A DNA stretch of 64,000 nt. It comes from Bacteroides sp. M10 (GTDB taxonomy: Bacteria; Bacteroidota; Bacteroidia; Bacteroidales; Bacteroidaceae). The stretch is from positions 3,058,501 to 3,122,500 of the forward strand of contig NZ_CP060488.1 of assembly GCF_014334015.1 (NCBI RefSeq), written 5' to 3'. A program made the position numbers and the translations under genes. Below are positions 1-8,930 of the stretch, one piece after another. The notes under the pieces were generated by a model, which was given only the letters and a program-made list of their open reading frames with translations, had not been told where the DNA came from and searched no databases. Within the stretch, counting starts at the first letter, position 1. Each line of letters begins with the position of its first letter.

Positions 1-134
1 AAGTCGTCAAGAACTCCAAGGGCAACGTTTGCTCCTCCTGCATTAAGTTCCTTGACCAACTTTTCCAATGATTCATTGTCGATAAACTCATCATACGGAA
101 TAGATTTTATTTTTGGCTTTTTGGTTATTTCCAT
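1..134 (-). CDS. nuoB: NADH-quinone oxidoreductase subunit B, N-terminal fragment
   Basis: Only the first 44 or so codons are present; the gene runs off the left edge. The frame opens with MEITKKPKIKSIPYDEF and stays open to position 1. NuoB is the peripheral-arm subunit of complex I that carries the N2 iron-sulfur cluster, but its cluster-binding cysteines would lie beyond the window. The start codon lies inside the last codons of nuoA (10-bp overlap), the usual translationally coupled nuoA-nuoB arrangement. Identification rests mainly on this context. Confidence 0.75.
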   Translation of the reverse strand, partial: MEITKKPKIKSIPYDEFIDNESLEKLVKELNAGGANVALGVLDD

Positions 135-475
135 TCCAAAGCTCCTTTCCTCCAGGCATAAGCAAGACCCAGAACTAAAATGATAAAGAAGAAGAGAACA
201 CTAATAAGTCCCTGTGGTCCCATGTCGTGCATAACTACTGCCCATGGGAACAGTAAAGCAGTTTCGACATCGAACATCAGGAACAGGATAGCAAACAGGT
301 AGTAGCCTACGCGAAACTGCATCCATGATTTACCACGTGTCGGTATACCACATTCATAAGCCTCAAACTTTTGCAGATTGTATGAACGGGGAGAAATAGC
401 ACGCGAAAGAGCTACTACTACACCGACAAAAGCAAGCGCTGTCAGTAAAACAACAACTAAAAATGTAAAATTCAT
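125..475 (-). CDS. nuoA: NADH-quinone oxidoreductase subunit A
   Basis: This 116-residue protein is a small membrane subunit of respiratory complex I, in the proton-pumping arm. Three hydrophobic segments are visible at about residues 3-25, 60-80 and 88-108. The family-typical loop between the first and second (YECGIPTRG, then FRVGYYLFAILFLMFDVE) is present, including the conserved Cys and the acidic FDVE motif. Length is normal for the family. It is the first gene of the nuo operon, and its stop overlaps the nuoB start. No clear promoter box was seen in the 118 bp upstream. Confidence 0.96.
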   Translation of the reverse strand: MNFTFLVVVLLTALAFVGVVVALSRAISPRSYNLQKFEAYECGIPTRGKSWMQFRVGYYLFAILFLMFDVETALLFPWAVVMHDMGPQGLISVLFFFIILVLGLAYAWRKGALEWK

Positions 476-593
476 AATTCAATAGCTGTTTAGATTGAAT
501 ATTATATAGAAATAAACAATTAATCTATTCGCCCTATGGAGAATAAAACCAACTGTAATAAAAGACGAGTAAAAGAGTCTACTGTACTGTAGG

Positions 594-971
594 CTAAATG
601 ACAATCTTTCTTAACTCATATATATAATAGGAGATAGGATCATAATAGCACGTTGGGGGATGAGAAGATGAAGAGTGGTACGGTGTTTGAGAATTGTGAT
701 GTTCCCCGGAAAAGGCAACTGGCAACAGTACGCTTTTATTTGCCGGGACATGCGTGACGTCCGTATGACTCATATCACAAGATTGGGTAGCGTAAAGGTT
801 ATAAAGACGTTCTAAAGCATTTTGTATCGGACGATCTTGCGACACATAGCATTTCTCCTGCCGATAAGTCGGGGAGGAAACTTTGCACATATCTTCCATT
901 GCTCCGTTAGTTGCACAATGGATGAGCAAAGCCAATACTAAAAGTAGTCCGAATTTTAAGCTTTGTTTCAT
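594..971 (-). CDS. Small secreted hypothetical protein
   Basis: This 125-residue protein has an N-terminal hydrophobic signal (about residues 7-20) with likely cleavage near the ATNGA stretch. The mature part is polar, rich in His, Ser and Tyr, with four cysteines after the signal. I recognise no domain. It looks real rather than a chance frame: an AAAGGAG ribosome site lies just before the ATG, and a Bacteroides-type promoter lies directly upstream. It sits alone between nuoA and a divergent regulator gene. Function unknown. Confidence 0.6.
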   Translation of the reverse strand: MKQSLKFGLLLVLALLIHCATNGAMEDMCKVSSPTYRQEKCYVSQDRPIQNALERLYNLYATQSCDMSHTDVTHVPANKSVLLPVAFSGEHHNSQTPYHSSSSHPPTCYYDPISYYIYELRKIVI

Positions 972-990
972 CTTTCTCCTTTAACGGCTG

Positions 991-1024
991 CAAATATAGA
1001 ACTAATATTTATACTTTTTGCAAA
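991..1024 (-). promoter_or_regulatory. Bacteroides-type promoter for the small secreted protein
   Basis: Read on the minus strand, TATATTTG (991-998) matches the Bacteroides -7 consensus TAnnTTTG exactly. A TTTG element (1021-1024) lies 22 bp upstream of it, close to the usual -33 spacing. It is followed by the ribosome site and ATG of the gene at 594-971. Confidence 0.65.
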
Positions 1025-1233
1025 GTCCGAGTGGCAAAAAAGCTTTTTTTAACTCCGCTTCTTTGCGATTCGTTTTTTGGTCGGTACGGTTTCATGAAAA
1101 ATTATTTTAGAATGAGACAAATCTTTCTCTTGTATTTGTTAAAAGATGCAATAAAAAGAACGATTTACTTCCTTTTTTACGAATTACACAAATAAAATAC
1201 ATTTTTTTGCAGACTAAGAAAGAACGCACTAAT

Positions 1234-2838
1234 ATGAAACGCACACTTTGGTTTACATTTTTTCTCTTGAACTCCTTATTTTACCTTTATGCAGGTAATG
1301 AAAATGACTCTTTGTTGAAGGTGTTGGACAAAGTGATTTCTGAACGTTTGGTGTATACACAGAAAAAGGAAACCACCATAAAAGAATTGAAGACAAAGAA
1401 GTCTGGACAGCATACTCCGGAGGATTTATACAATTTGAATAAAGAGATTATCCACCAGTATGAAACTTTTGTCTGCGACTCTGCCGAGCAGTATATTCAT
1501 GAAAATATTGAGATTGCAAAGCGGATGGGAAATAAGGAGTATCTTTTGGAAGAAGAACTTCGATTGGCTTTTACTTATTCCTTATCAGGATTGTTCCTTC
1601 AGGCGAATGACATTTTTAAGTCGATAAAGTGTGCAGATTTGCCCGATCATCTGAAAGCATTATATTGTTGGAATAAGATACGCTATTATGAAAATCTCAT
1701 TAAATATACAGATGACGTACGATTCTCAAATGGATATATTGCAGAGAAAGAAGCTTACCGGGATACAGTGATGAGTATCTTGTTCGATCAGTCCGACGAA
1801 TACAGGAAAGAAAAAGCAGTGAAACTTCAAGATCAGGGTAATACAAAAGAATCGCTCTCAATATTGACCGAGATATATAATAAGCAGGAGCCGGAATCTC
1901 ATGGATATGCTATGATGTCTATGGGACTTGCACGAATCTATCGGTTGATGAAAAATCCTGAACTGGAGGAAAAGTACCTGATACTGGCTGCTATGACAGA
2001 TACGAAGTTGGCGGTGAAAGAGAATGAAGCATTGTTGACTTTGGCAGTCAACTTGTATCATAAAGGTGATATAGACCGGGCTTATAATTATATAAAAGTA
2101 GCTTTGGATGATGCCATCTTCTACAACTCTCGTTTTAAGAATACTGTAATAGCCCGTATTCATCCAATTATAGAAAATACCTATTTATATAGATTGGAAG
2201 AGCAGAAACGGAACCTGCGTTTTTACATATTGCTGACCAGCTTGTTTGTGGTGGCTCTTGCGATCACTCTGTATTTCACGTATAAACAAACAAAGATTGT
2301 GTCCCGGGCTAAACGACACCTTAAAACCATGAATGAGGAATTGATTGGATTGAATAAGAATCTTGATGAAGCGAATCTAATCAAAGAGAAGTATGTGGGG
2401 TATTTTATGAACCAGTGTGCCGTCTATATTAATAAATTGGATGAATACAGGAAGAATGTAAACAGGAAAATAAAGACAGGACAAATTGATGATTTGTATA
2501 AATCCTCTTCCCGTCCTTTTGAAAAGGAACTTGAAGAACTTTATAATAACTTCGATAAAGCATTTCTTAAATTGTATCCCAATTTTGTAGAAGAGTTTAA
2601 TTCTCTGTTGAAACCGGAGGAGCGTTACAAGCTCGAAAAAGACCAGTTAAATACAGAATTGCGCATATTTGCATTGATTCGATTAGGGATCATAGACGTA
2701 GGTCAGATTGCTGTATTTCTACATTATTCTGTGCAGACAATTTATAATTATAAGAGTAAAGTGAAGAGAATGTCTGTTCTTGATAGTAATCTCTTTGAAG
2801 AAGAGGTGAAAAAGCTCGGTTCTTTATCTCAAAAATGA
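1234..2838 (+). CDS. Membrane-anchored TPR-like regulator with C-terminal HTH (DUF6377-like)
   Basis: This is a 534-residue protein from the ATG at 1234; an in-frame TTG at 1207 is less likely because MKRTLWFTFFLLNSLFYLYA gives a proper signal peptide. Residues about 25-310 are helical and TPR-like and should be periplasmic. One membrane span follows (FYILLTSLFVVALAITLYF, about 320-340), then a coiled segment. The C-terminal cytoplasmic part has a helix-turn-helix-like stretch (GIIDVGQIAVFLHYSVQTIY). The architecture matches Bacteroides DUF6377 proteins (family name from memory), thought to be one-component membrane sensors. It stands alone upstream of the sigma factor; a terminator separates them. 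Targets are unknown. Confidence 0.75.
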   Translation: MKRTLWFTFFLLNSLFYLYAGNENDSLLKVLDKVISERLVYTQKKETTIKELKTKKSGQHTPEDLYNLNKEIIHQYETFVCDSAEQYIHENIEIAKRMGNKEYLLEEELRLAFTYSLSGLFLQANDIFKSIKCADLPDHLKALYCWNKIRYYENLIKYTDDVRFSNGYIAEKEAYRDTVMSILFDQSDEYRKEKAVKLQDQGNTKESLSILTEIYNKQEPESHGYAMMSMGLARIYRLMKNPELEEKYLILAAMTDTKLAVKENEALLTLAVNLYHKGDIDRAYNYIKVALDDAIFYNSRFKNTVIARIHPIIENTYLYRLEEQKRNLRFYILLTSLFVVALAITLYFTYKQTKIVSRAKRHLKTMNEELIGLNKNLDEANLIKEKYVGYFMNQCAVYINKLDEYRKNVNRKIKTGQIDDLYKSSSRPFEKELEELYNNFDKAFLKLYPNFVEEFNSLLKPEERYKLEKDQLNTELRIFALIRLGIIDVGQIAVFLHYSVQTIYNYKSKVKRMSVLDSNLFEEEVKKLGSLSQK

Positions 2839-2936
2839 TTCTACAGGGTTTACCAAAACAACAAAACGATATCGCGGTAAAATATTGATTATTAAATATA
2901 TATATGCTTTTTGATCTTTAAAACGTCTACTTTCCC

Positions 2937-2966
2937 GCCTACTTCCACACAGAAGTAGGCTTTTTT
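2937..2966 (+). terminator. Intrinsic terminator after the HTH regulator
   Basis: Perfect 8-bp stem (GCCTACTT at 2937-2944 with AAGTAGGC at 2953-2960), an 8-nt loop, then six T. It isolates the regulator gene from the sigma-factor locus. Confidence 0.85.
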
Positions 2967-2972
2967 CATCTC

Positions 2973-2980
2973 TATATTTG
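2973..2980 (+). promoter_or_regulatory. Candidate -7 box for the ECF sigma gene
   Basis: TATATTTG matches the TAnnTTTG consensus exactly, 50 bp before the ATG at 3031 and directly after the terminator. No good -33 TTG is visible at the right distance, so it may need an accessory factor or be weak. Confidence 0.5.
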
Positions 2981-3030
2981 CAACATAAGATTTTTGATAA
3001 CTGAATACTAATCTAAAGAAACACACAACT

Positions 3031-3555
3031 ATGAGCTTTTCAGAATTATATCTTATGTATTATCCCAAACTTGTTCGGTTCGCAAAAGAATTTGTTGTAC
3101 TGGAAGAGGATGCTGAAAACATAACGCAAGATGTGTTTACAGATCTATGGGAGAGAAGAGATGCGATAGATCATATCGAAAATGTAAATGCATACCTTTT
3201 CAGACTTGTAAGAAACAGATGCTTGGATTATCTGAAGCATAAGGTGTTCGAACAAAAATATGCAGAGAATGTGCAAGCCTCTTTCGAGATAGAATTAAAT
3301 TTGAAATTGCAATCTTTAGACCGTTTTGATGTATCTGATATATCCGAGGGAAATGAAATGGAAAGACTGGTCAGAGATGCTATCAACAGCTTACCTAAAA
3401 GATGCCGTGATATATTCTTGTTAAGTCGTATGAAAGGATTGAAATACAGGGAGATTTCCGAGAAACTGGGAATTTCGGTGAATACGGTGGAATGTCAGAT
3501 GGGAATAGCACTTAAAAAATTGAGAGTAAAGCTTAATGTGTGCTTAGCTGCGTGA
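3031..3555 (+). CDS. ECF-type RNA polymerase sigma-70 factor
   Basis: This is a 174-residue sigma factor with the two-domain ECF layout. Region 2 covers about residues 8-75 (including ENITQDVFTDLWERRD, the core-binding segment). Region 4 covers about 115-170 (LPKRCRDIFLLSRMKGLKYREISEKLG... helix-turn-helix). It belongs to the Bacteroidetes sigma-70 family that usually pairs with a FecR anti-sigma factor and controls a SusC/SusD locus. The next gene is a short FecR-N-terminus-like protein, followed by mannosidases and SusC/D, so these are the likely targets. No binding sites could be assigned. Confidence 0.93.
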   Translation: MSFSELYLMYYPKLVRFAKEFVVLEEDAENITQDVFTDLWERRDAIDHIENVNAYLFRLVRNRCLDYLKHKVFEQKYAENVQASFEIELNLKLQSLDRFDVSDISEGNEMERLVRDAINSLPKRCRDIFLLSRMKGLKYREISEKLGISVNTVECQMGIALKKLRVKLNVCLAA

Positions 3556-3630
3556 CTTTTAATTAATTTATTGATATTCTTTTAGGGGTTTTTATGCATT
3601 TAATCGTTCTTTGATAAAAAAGGACGAGGA

Positions 3631-3861
3631 ATGAAGAATTTTCTGAATAGATATTTTGCTGATGAGCTGACTTCTGATGAAAAAAGAAATTTTCTGCAGG
3701 AAGTGGACAATAGTGAAGAACTTAAAGAAGAATTTATTGAAAATCAGAATCTTGTAGTACTTCTTGATTGGACATTTCCGGAGAATGAGAATGACGAAGA
3801 AGTTGCGCAGCAAAAATTAAAAGAATTTATGCGTAAAATGGAGCAACGCAAAACCAAATAG
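3631..3861 (+). CDS. Mini anti-sigma-like protein (FecR N-terminal domain only)
   Basis: This is a 76-residue soluble, acidic/basic helical protein. The start MKNFLNRYFADELTSDEKRN resembles the cytoplasmic N-terminal anti-sigma domain of FecR proteins (short helix, then LTxEE/K-type motif). A normal FecR continues with a membrane span and a periplasmic domain to about 300-390 residues; here the frame stops at residue 76 and the next gene starts 12 bp later. No remnant of the missing part is seen. It could be a compact cytosolic anti-sigma or co-regulator. The family assignment is by eye. The ATG is preceded by GGACGAGGA, a plausible ribosome site. Confidence 0.6.
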   Translation: MKNFLNRYFADELTSDEKRNFLQEVDNSEELKEEFIENQNLVVLLDWTFPENENDEEVAQQKLKEFMRKMEQRKTK

Positions 3862-3873
3862 TCTTAGGATACC

Positions 3874-6441
3874 ATGAATAAAATTTATATCATATTACTG
3901 ACTGTTTTCTTATCTGGTAATGCCTATTCGCAGCAAGCCTATTTTGTTGACGGATACCATGGCGGAATATATGGTCATTATCCGGTGAAGTGGAAAACGC
4001 AATTTATAGTGGATCAGTTGCACATACATCCGGATTGGCGAATAGGTCTGGAAATAGAACCTGAAACTTGGGATACGGTTCGTGTACAGACCCCAGAGGC
4101 CTACCAGCATTTTAAGGAAGTGGCAACCAGTCAGCAGGTAGAATTTACGAATCCTACTTATGCGCAGCCTTATTGCTATAATATTTCGGGTGAAAGTATC
4201 ATACGGCAGTTTCAATATGGTATAGCTAAAATAAATGCACATTTTCCAGAGGTGGATTTCGTCACTTATTCCGTGGAGGAACCTTGTTTCACAAGCTGTC
4301 TGCCACAAATTCTTAAACTATTCGGTTTTAAATATGCTGTATTGAAATGTCCTAATACTTGTTGGGGAGGATATACGGCTGCTTATGGTGGTGAACTGGT
4401 TAACTGGGTAGGACCAGATGGTACTTCCATATTGACAGTTCCCCGGTATGCTTGTGAAGAATTGGAGCAGAAATCAACTTGGCAAACAACTGCCTGGGGG
4501 AATTCGGACGCATATTTGAAAGCTTGTCGTGATGCTGGTATTCAGCATCCGGTTGGTATGTGTTTTCAGGATGCCGGATGGAAAAATGGTCCGTGGATAG
4601 GAAGTGGGAAGAACACAAAAAATAACTCTATATATATGAGATGGAGAGATTACATTGAAAAGATCTCCATTGGAAAAACAGATGATGACTGGCATTTCTC
4701 ACAGGAGGACATGCATGTAAACCTGATGTGGGGAAGTCAAGTGATGCAGCGTATCGCACAGGAAGTACGCACATCTGAAAATCGGATTATCATGGCGGAA
4801 AAAATGTCCGTGATGGCTTATCTGAAGAATAAATATACCTGTCCACAAGCTGATATGGATGAGGCATGGCGCACTTTAATGCTGGCGCAGCATCATGACT
4901 CATGGATTGTGCCCTACAATGGATTGAATAAACAGGGTACATGGGCAGATCAGATCAAACGCTGGACAGATAGTACGAATGCTATTGCCGATGGAATTAT
5001 CGGAGCATCTATGCAGAGCTTTGATAATCCCATTGCTCAACAGAAAAAGTTTACTCAACAACAGTATATACGCGTTTTCAATACTTTAGGAACGGAAAGA
5101 AAAGAAACAATGAATGTCCTTCTTCCTTCAGAACCAGGATATTCGGATTTAGGTATTTATGATTGGAAAGGGAAAGAAATAGGTTGCTTTGTAGAAAGTG
5201 AGGGTGAAAAAATAAGATTGTTTTTTGAAGCAGATATTCCTCCTTTCGGTTACTCCACGTATTGCATAAAAAAGAAAGAAACAGGTAAAAGAGCAGTTTC
5301 AGGGAATGAACAGGTTTCAAAAAGTGAAAAGGTTAATGAACAGGAGTACGTGGTTGAAAATGATATGTATAAGATTGTTTTCGACTTATCGAAAGGAGGA
5401 ATTATAAAAAGTCTGATTGCCAAGAAAGAGGGGAATAAAGACTTTGCATGTAAAACAGGTGAATATTCTTTGGGAGAATTGAGAGGTTTCTTTTATGAAG
5501 AAAATAAATTTCATTCTTCTACGGAAACACCGGGCAAACTGACGGCATTGAGGGATAACACGTATGAGAAAAAAGTAAAGATACAAGGAGAAATTGCTTC
5601 TCATCCGTTTACACAGATTGTAACTCTTTCTAAAGGAACAAAACGAATTGATTTTGAATTGACAATCGATTGGAAAAAGAATGTAGGTATTGGAGAGTAT
5701 AAGGAAAATCATTGGAGTGATAATCGTAGGGCCTTTTGTGACGACCGGTTTAAACTGAATGTTCTGTTTCCAGCCGATCTTCGTTCTCCTCGTATCTATA
5801 AGAATGCACCGTTTGATGTTTGTGAAAGTAAACTCGACAATACATTCTTTAATTCCTGGGATCAGATCAAACATAATATCATACTTCATTGGGTTGATTT
5901 GGCTGAACAGGAGGGCGATTATGCGCTGGCTTTATTGTCAGATCATACCACTTCTTATTCTCATGGGAAAGATTATCCGTTAGGGCTCACAGCTCAATAT
6001 TCGGGAGGAGGACTTTGGGGGCCGGATTATAAAATTACGCAGCCGCTGAAGATGAAATATGCAATCATACCTCATCGTGGTAAATGGGACAAAGCATCAA
6101 TAGCAGATGATAGCGATTGCTGGAATGAGCCGTTGCTATATTCCTGCCATTCAATAGCAGCTTTGGAATCAAAATCATTTGTCGATTTGCAAAATACAGG
6201 TTATCAAATAAGTGCTGCCCGGTTGGAAAGTGGAAAGATTATATTACGCTTGTTTAATGCAGAAGGAAATGACAAGCTGCAGAAGATCGTTTTCGATATG
6301 CCATTATCAGGTGTGGAAAAAGTCGATCTGAATGGACAATGCATCGAAAGAAAGAAAATAAAAACACATGCCGGAAAGTCGGAAATGACTATTTCAATGC
6401 CTCGCTTTGGTATAAAGACATTTGTTTTGGGTTTGAATTAA
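3874..6441 (+). CDS. GH38-like alpha-mannosidase, secreted
   Basis: This is an 855-residue protein with a Sec signal (about residues 1-19, ending NAYSQ). The N-terminal domain resembles the GH38 catalytic domain, followed by the three-helix region with QHHD (residues 339-342, the usual metal/acid region) and a long beta-sandwich C-terminal half. GH38 retaining enzymes cleave alpha-mannosides using zinc and an Asp nucleophile. Aligned by eye with Golgi mannosidase II, the nucleophile Asp slot holds Glu135 (VEEPCFTS) and the HxD zinc motif reads H29-G-G31. It is therefore a divergent member and its reaction is uncertain. It lies 12 bp after the mini anti-sigma gene and 18 bp before the GH92 gene, in one operon. 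Confidence 0.8.
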   Translation: MNKIYIILLTVFLSGNAYSQQAYFVDGYHGGIYGHYPVKWKTQFIVDQLHIHPDWRIGLEIEPETWDTVRVQTPEAYQHFKEVATSQQVEFTNPTYAQPYCYNISGESIIRQFQYGIAKINAHFPEVDFVTYSVEEPCFTSCLPQILKLFGFKYAVLKCPNTCWGGYTAAYGGELVNWVGPDGTSILTVPRYACEELEQKSTWQTTAWGNSDAYLKACRDAGIQHPVGMCFQDAGWKNGPWIGSGKNTKNNSIYMRWRDYIEKISIGKTDDDWHFSQEDMHVNLMWGSQVMQRIAQEVRTSENRIIMAEKMSVMAYLKNKYTCPQADMDEAWRTLMLAQHHDSWIVPYNGLNKQGTWADQIKRWTDSTNAIADGIIGASMQSFDNPIAQQKKFTQQQYIRVFNTLGTERKETMNVLLPSEPGYSDLGIYDWKGKEIGCFVESEGEKIRLFFEADIPPFGYSTYCIKKKETGKRAVSGNEQVSKSEKVNEQEYVVENDMYKIVFDLSKGGIIKSLIAKKEGNKDFACKTGEYSLGELRGFFYEENKFHSSTETPGKLTALRDNTYEKKVKIQGEIASHPFTQIVTLSKGTKRIDFELTIDWKKNVGIGEYKENHWSDNRRAFCDDRFKLNVLFPADLRSPRIYKNAPFDVCESKLDNTFFNSWDQIKHNIILHWVDLAEQEGDYALALLSDHTTSYSHGKDYPLGLTAQYSGGGLWGPDYKITQPLKMKYAIIPHRGKWDKASIADDSDCWNEPLLYSCHSIAALESKSFVDLQNTGYQISAARLESGKIILRLFNAEGNDKLQKIVFDMPLSGVEKVDLNGQCIERKKIKTHAGKSEMTISMPRFGIKTFVLGLN

Positions 6442-6459
6442 AATAATTATAATATTGTT

Positions 6460-8799
6460 ATGTATAAAGCAACTGCTAGTCTTTTAATTGCTTGCTCTTT
6501 GTGGTGGATGACAGGGTGCTCATCGGTCCAGACAGCTTCGGAAGAACTAATCCCGACGGATTATGTAAATCCATTTATTGGCGCCAGTACCAGTGTGGGA
6601 GCTGCCGGCGTTTATCATGGGTTAGGTAAAACTTTTCCTGGGGCTACGACTCCTTATGGTATGGTGCAAGTTAGCCCGAACACAATAACAGGAGGCGATA
6701 ACGGTTCCGGTTATAGTGATGAGCATAAAACGATTGAGGGATTTGCTTTTACCCAGATGAGTGGCGTAGGGTGGTTTGGGGATCTAGGAAATTTCCTTGT
6801 AATGCCAACTACGGGTGAATTATATAAAGTGGCAGGCAAAGAGAATAACGATAGTATCAAAGGATATCGTTCGGCTTATAATAAAGTAACCGAGACAGCT
6901 AAGGCCGGATATTATTCTGTAGAGTTGACTGATTACAAAATAAAAGTGGAGAGTAGTGCGACGCCGCATTGTGGAATATTACGTTTCACTTATCCCTCTA
7001 ACGATCAATCCCGTATTCAGATAGATTTGGCACGCAGGGTAGGAGGAACATCTACTTCCCAATATATTAAAGTGGTAGATGATTATACGATTCAAGGCTG
7101 GATGAAGTGCACACCCGATGGTGGTGGATGGGGTAATGGTGCCGGGAAAGCAAATTATACCGTTTATTATTATGCGCAATTCAGTAAACCTCTGACTGAT
7201 TACGGTTTCTGGAGTGCAGATATTCCTGACCAATGGACCCGGAAGCGGGATGAGGTAGTGAGTATTCCCTATCTGACACGTGTTTCACAGGCTCCGATTA
7301 TAAAAGATAAGAAAGAGTTGGAAGGCAAACACTTGGGCTTCTTTACTGAATTTCCGACTAAAGAAGGGGAAAGCGTGGAGATGAAAGTGGGTATCTCTTT
7401 CGTCGATATGGAAGGAGCTGCTAATAATTTTAAACAGGAAATTGCTTCTAAAAGCTTTGATCAGGTAAAGAAGGAGGCAAATGATTTATGGAACAAGGAG
7501 CTTAGTCGTATACAAGTATCTGGAGGGACGAATGATGAAAAAACAATTTTCTATACGGCTTTATATCATACGATGATTGATCCCCGTATTTATACAGACG
7601 TAGATGGACGTTATGTAGGCGGAGATTATAATGTACACACAGAAGACAGTACATTTACGAAACGTACGATTTTTAGTGGATGGGATGTGTTCCGTAGCCA
7701 ATTTCCTCTGCAGACTATTATTAATCCGCGTTTGGTTAGTGATGAATTAAATTCTTTGATAACGATGGCTGATCAAAGCGGGCGTAAATATTACGAACGC
7801 TGGGAATTTCTAAATTCTTATTCCGGCTGTATGTTGGGGAATCCTGCTTTGTCTGTATTGGCTGATGCTTATATAAAAGGAATCCGTACGTATGATATCG
7901 AAAAAGCATATCAGTATGCCGTCAATACGTCTCATCGTTTTGGCAATGATTCATTGGGCTATACTTCGGGATCGTTGAGTATCTCACATACTTTGGAATA
8001 TGCTTATACGGACTGGTGTATATCTCAATTAGCCGAAGCTTTGGGAAAAGAAGAGGATACAAAGCTTTTTTATGAAAAAGGACAGGCTTACCATAATATT
8101 TTTGATAAAGAAGAAGAATGGTTTCGTCCTCGCAAGGTGGATGGTACTTGGGAAGTATGGCCGGAAAATGGACGTCTTGAAGAATGGTATGGTTGTATAG
8201 AAGCAAATGCTTATCAACAAGGCTGGTTTGTTCCACACGATGTTCAAGGAATGGTAGAGTTGATGGGAGGGGAAGACAAGGTGATCGCAGATTTACTTGA
8301 TTTTTTCAATAAAACTCCTTCCAACATGTTATGGAATGAATTTTATAACCATGCAAATGAGCCGGTACACTTCGTGCCTTTCTTGTTTAATCAGCTTGCG
8401 GTACCTTGGTATACGCAGAAGTGGACTCGTCACACCTGTGAAAAAGCTTATGCAAATAAAGTAGAGGGGATTGTTGGTAATGAGGATGTGGGGCAAATGT
8501 CAGCATGGTATATTTTAGCAGCTTCTGGCATTCATCCTTCTTGTCCAGGCAACACGCGTATGGAAATAACAAGTCCCGTTTTCGATAAGGTAGAGTTTTA
8601 TCTTGATCCGAAATATTATTCAGGGAAGACGTTTACAGTCATTACCCATGATAACAACAAAGATAATATGTATATACAAAAGGCCTTACTAAATGGCAAG
8701 GTATATAATAAATGTTATTTGGACTTTGCAGAGATTGCGGCCGGTTGTGTCTTGGAACTGTATATGGGTAATACACCTAATAAAGAGTGGGGAAGATAA
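6460..8799 (+). CDS. GH92 exo-alpha-mannosidase, lipoprotein
   Basis: This is a 779-residue protein with a type II signal and lipobox (WMTGC, Cys about residue 20), so it is probably outer-membrane anchored. GH92 enzymes are calcium-dependent inverting alpha-mannosidases. The family N-terminus (DYVNPFIGAS, then FPGATTPYGMVQVSPN) is present. The catalytic-acid segment reads NEP with Glu634, and the base/metal segment reads G673-N-E-D676-VGQMSAW. Both look functional, although the first base position is Asn rather than the Asp seen in some members. It is probably co-transcribed with the GH38-like gene, acting on alpha-mannosyl glycans captured by the downstream SusC/D pair. Confidence 0.95.
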   Translation: MYKATASLLIACSLWWMTGCSSVQTASEELIPTDYVNPFIGASTSVGAAGVYHGLGKTFPGATTPYGMVQVSPNTITGGDNGSGYSDEHKTIEGFAFTQMSGVGWFGDLGNFLVMPTTGELYKVAGKENNDSIKGYRSAYNKVTETAKAGYYSVELTDYKIKVESSATPHCGILRFTYPSNDQSRIQIDLARRVGGTSTSQYIKVVDDYTIQGWMKCTPDGGGWGNGAGKANYTVYYYAQFSKPLTDYGFWSADIPDQWTRKRDEVVSIPYLTRVSQAPIIKDKKELEGKHLGFFTEFPTKEGESVEMKVGISFVDMEGAANNFKQEIASKSFDQVKKEANDLWNKELSRIQVSGGTNDEKTIFYTALYHTMIDPRIYTDVDGRYVGGDYNVHTEDSTFTKRTIFSGWDVFRSQFPLQTIINPRLVSDELNSLITMADQSGRKYYERWEFLNSYSGCMLGNPALSVLADAYIKGIRTYDIEKAYQYAVNTSHRFGNDSLGYTSGSLSISHTLEYAYTDWCISQLAEALGKEEDTKLFYEKGQAYHNIFDKEEEWFRPRKVDGTWEVWPENGRLEEWYGCIEANAYQQGWFVPHDVQGMVELMGGEDKVIADLLDFFNKTPSNMLWNEFYNHANEPVHFVPFLFNQLAVPWYTQKWTRHTCEKAYANKVEGIVGNEDVGQMSAWYILAASGIHPSCPGNTRMEITSPVFDKVEFYLDPKYYSGKTFTVITHDNNKDNMYIQKALLNGKVYNKCYLDFAEIAAGCVLELYMGNTPNKEWGR

Positions 8800-8930
8800 A
8801 TCTTGAATTGATTGTGAGTGGCTTAAAATAGATAAGGTTTAATATAGAATATCCTAAAAAAGTTAGAGGATTCCAAATTGACATATGAATAACATAAAAA
8901 CGTTTTGTTAATTAAAAATTATTTACTATT

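Noticed and set aside
4270..4300. GH38-like protein considered as an inactive pseudo-enzyme
   Set aside because: The frame is full length, signal peptide intact and the HHD region conserved; altered residues may mean changed chemistry, not loss.
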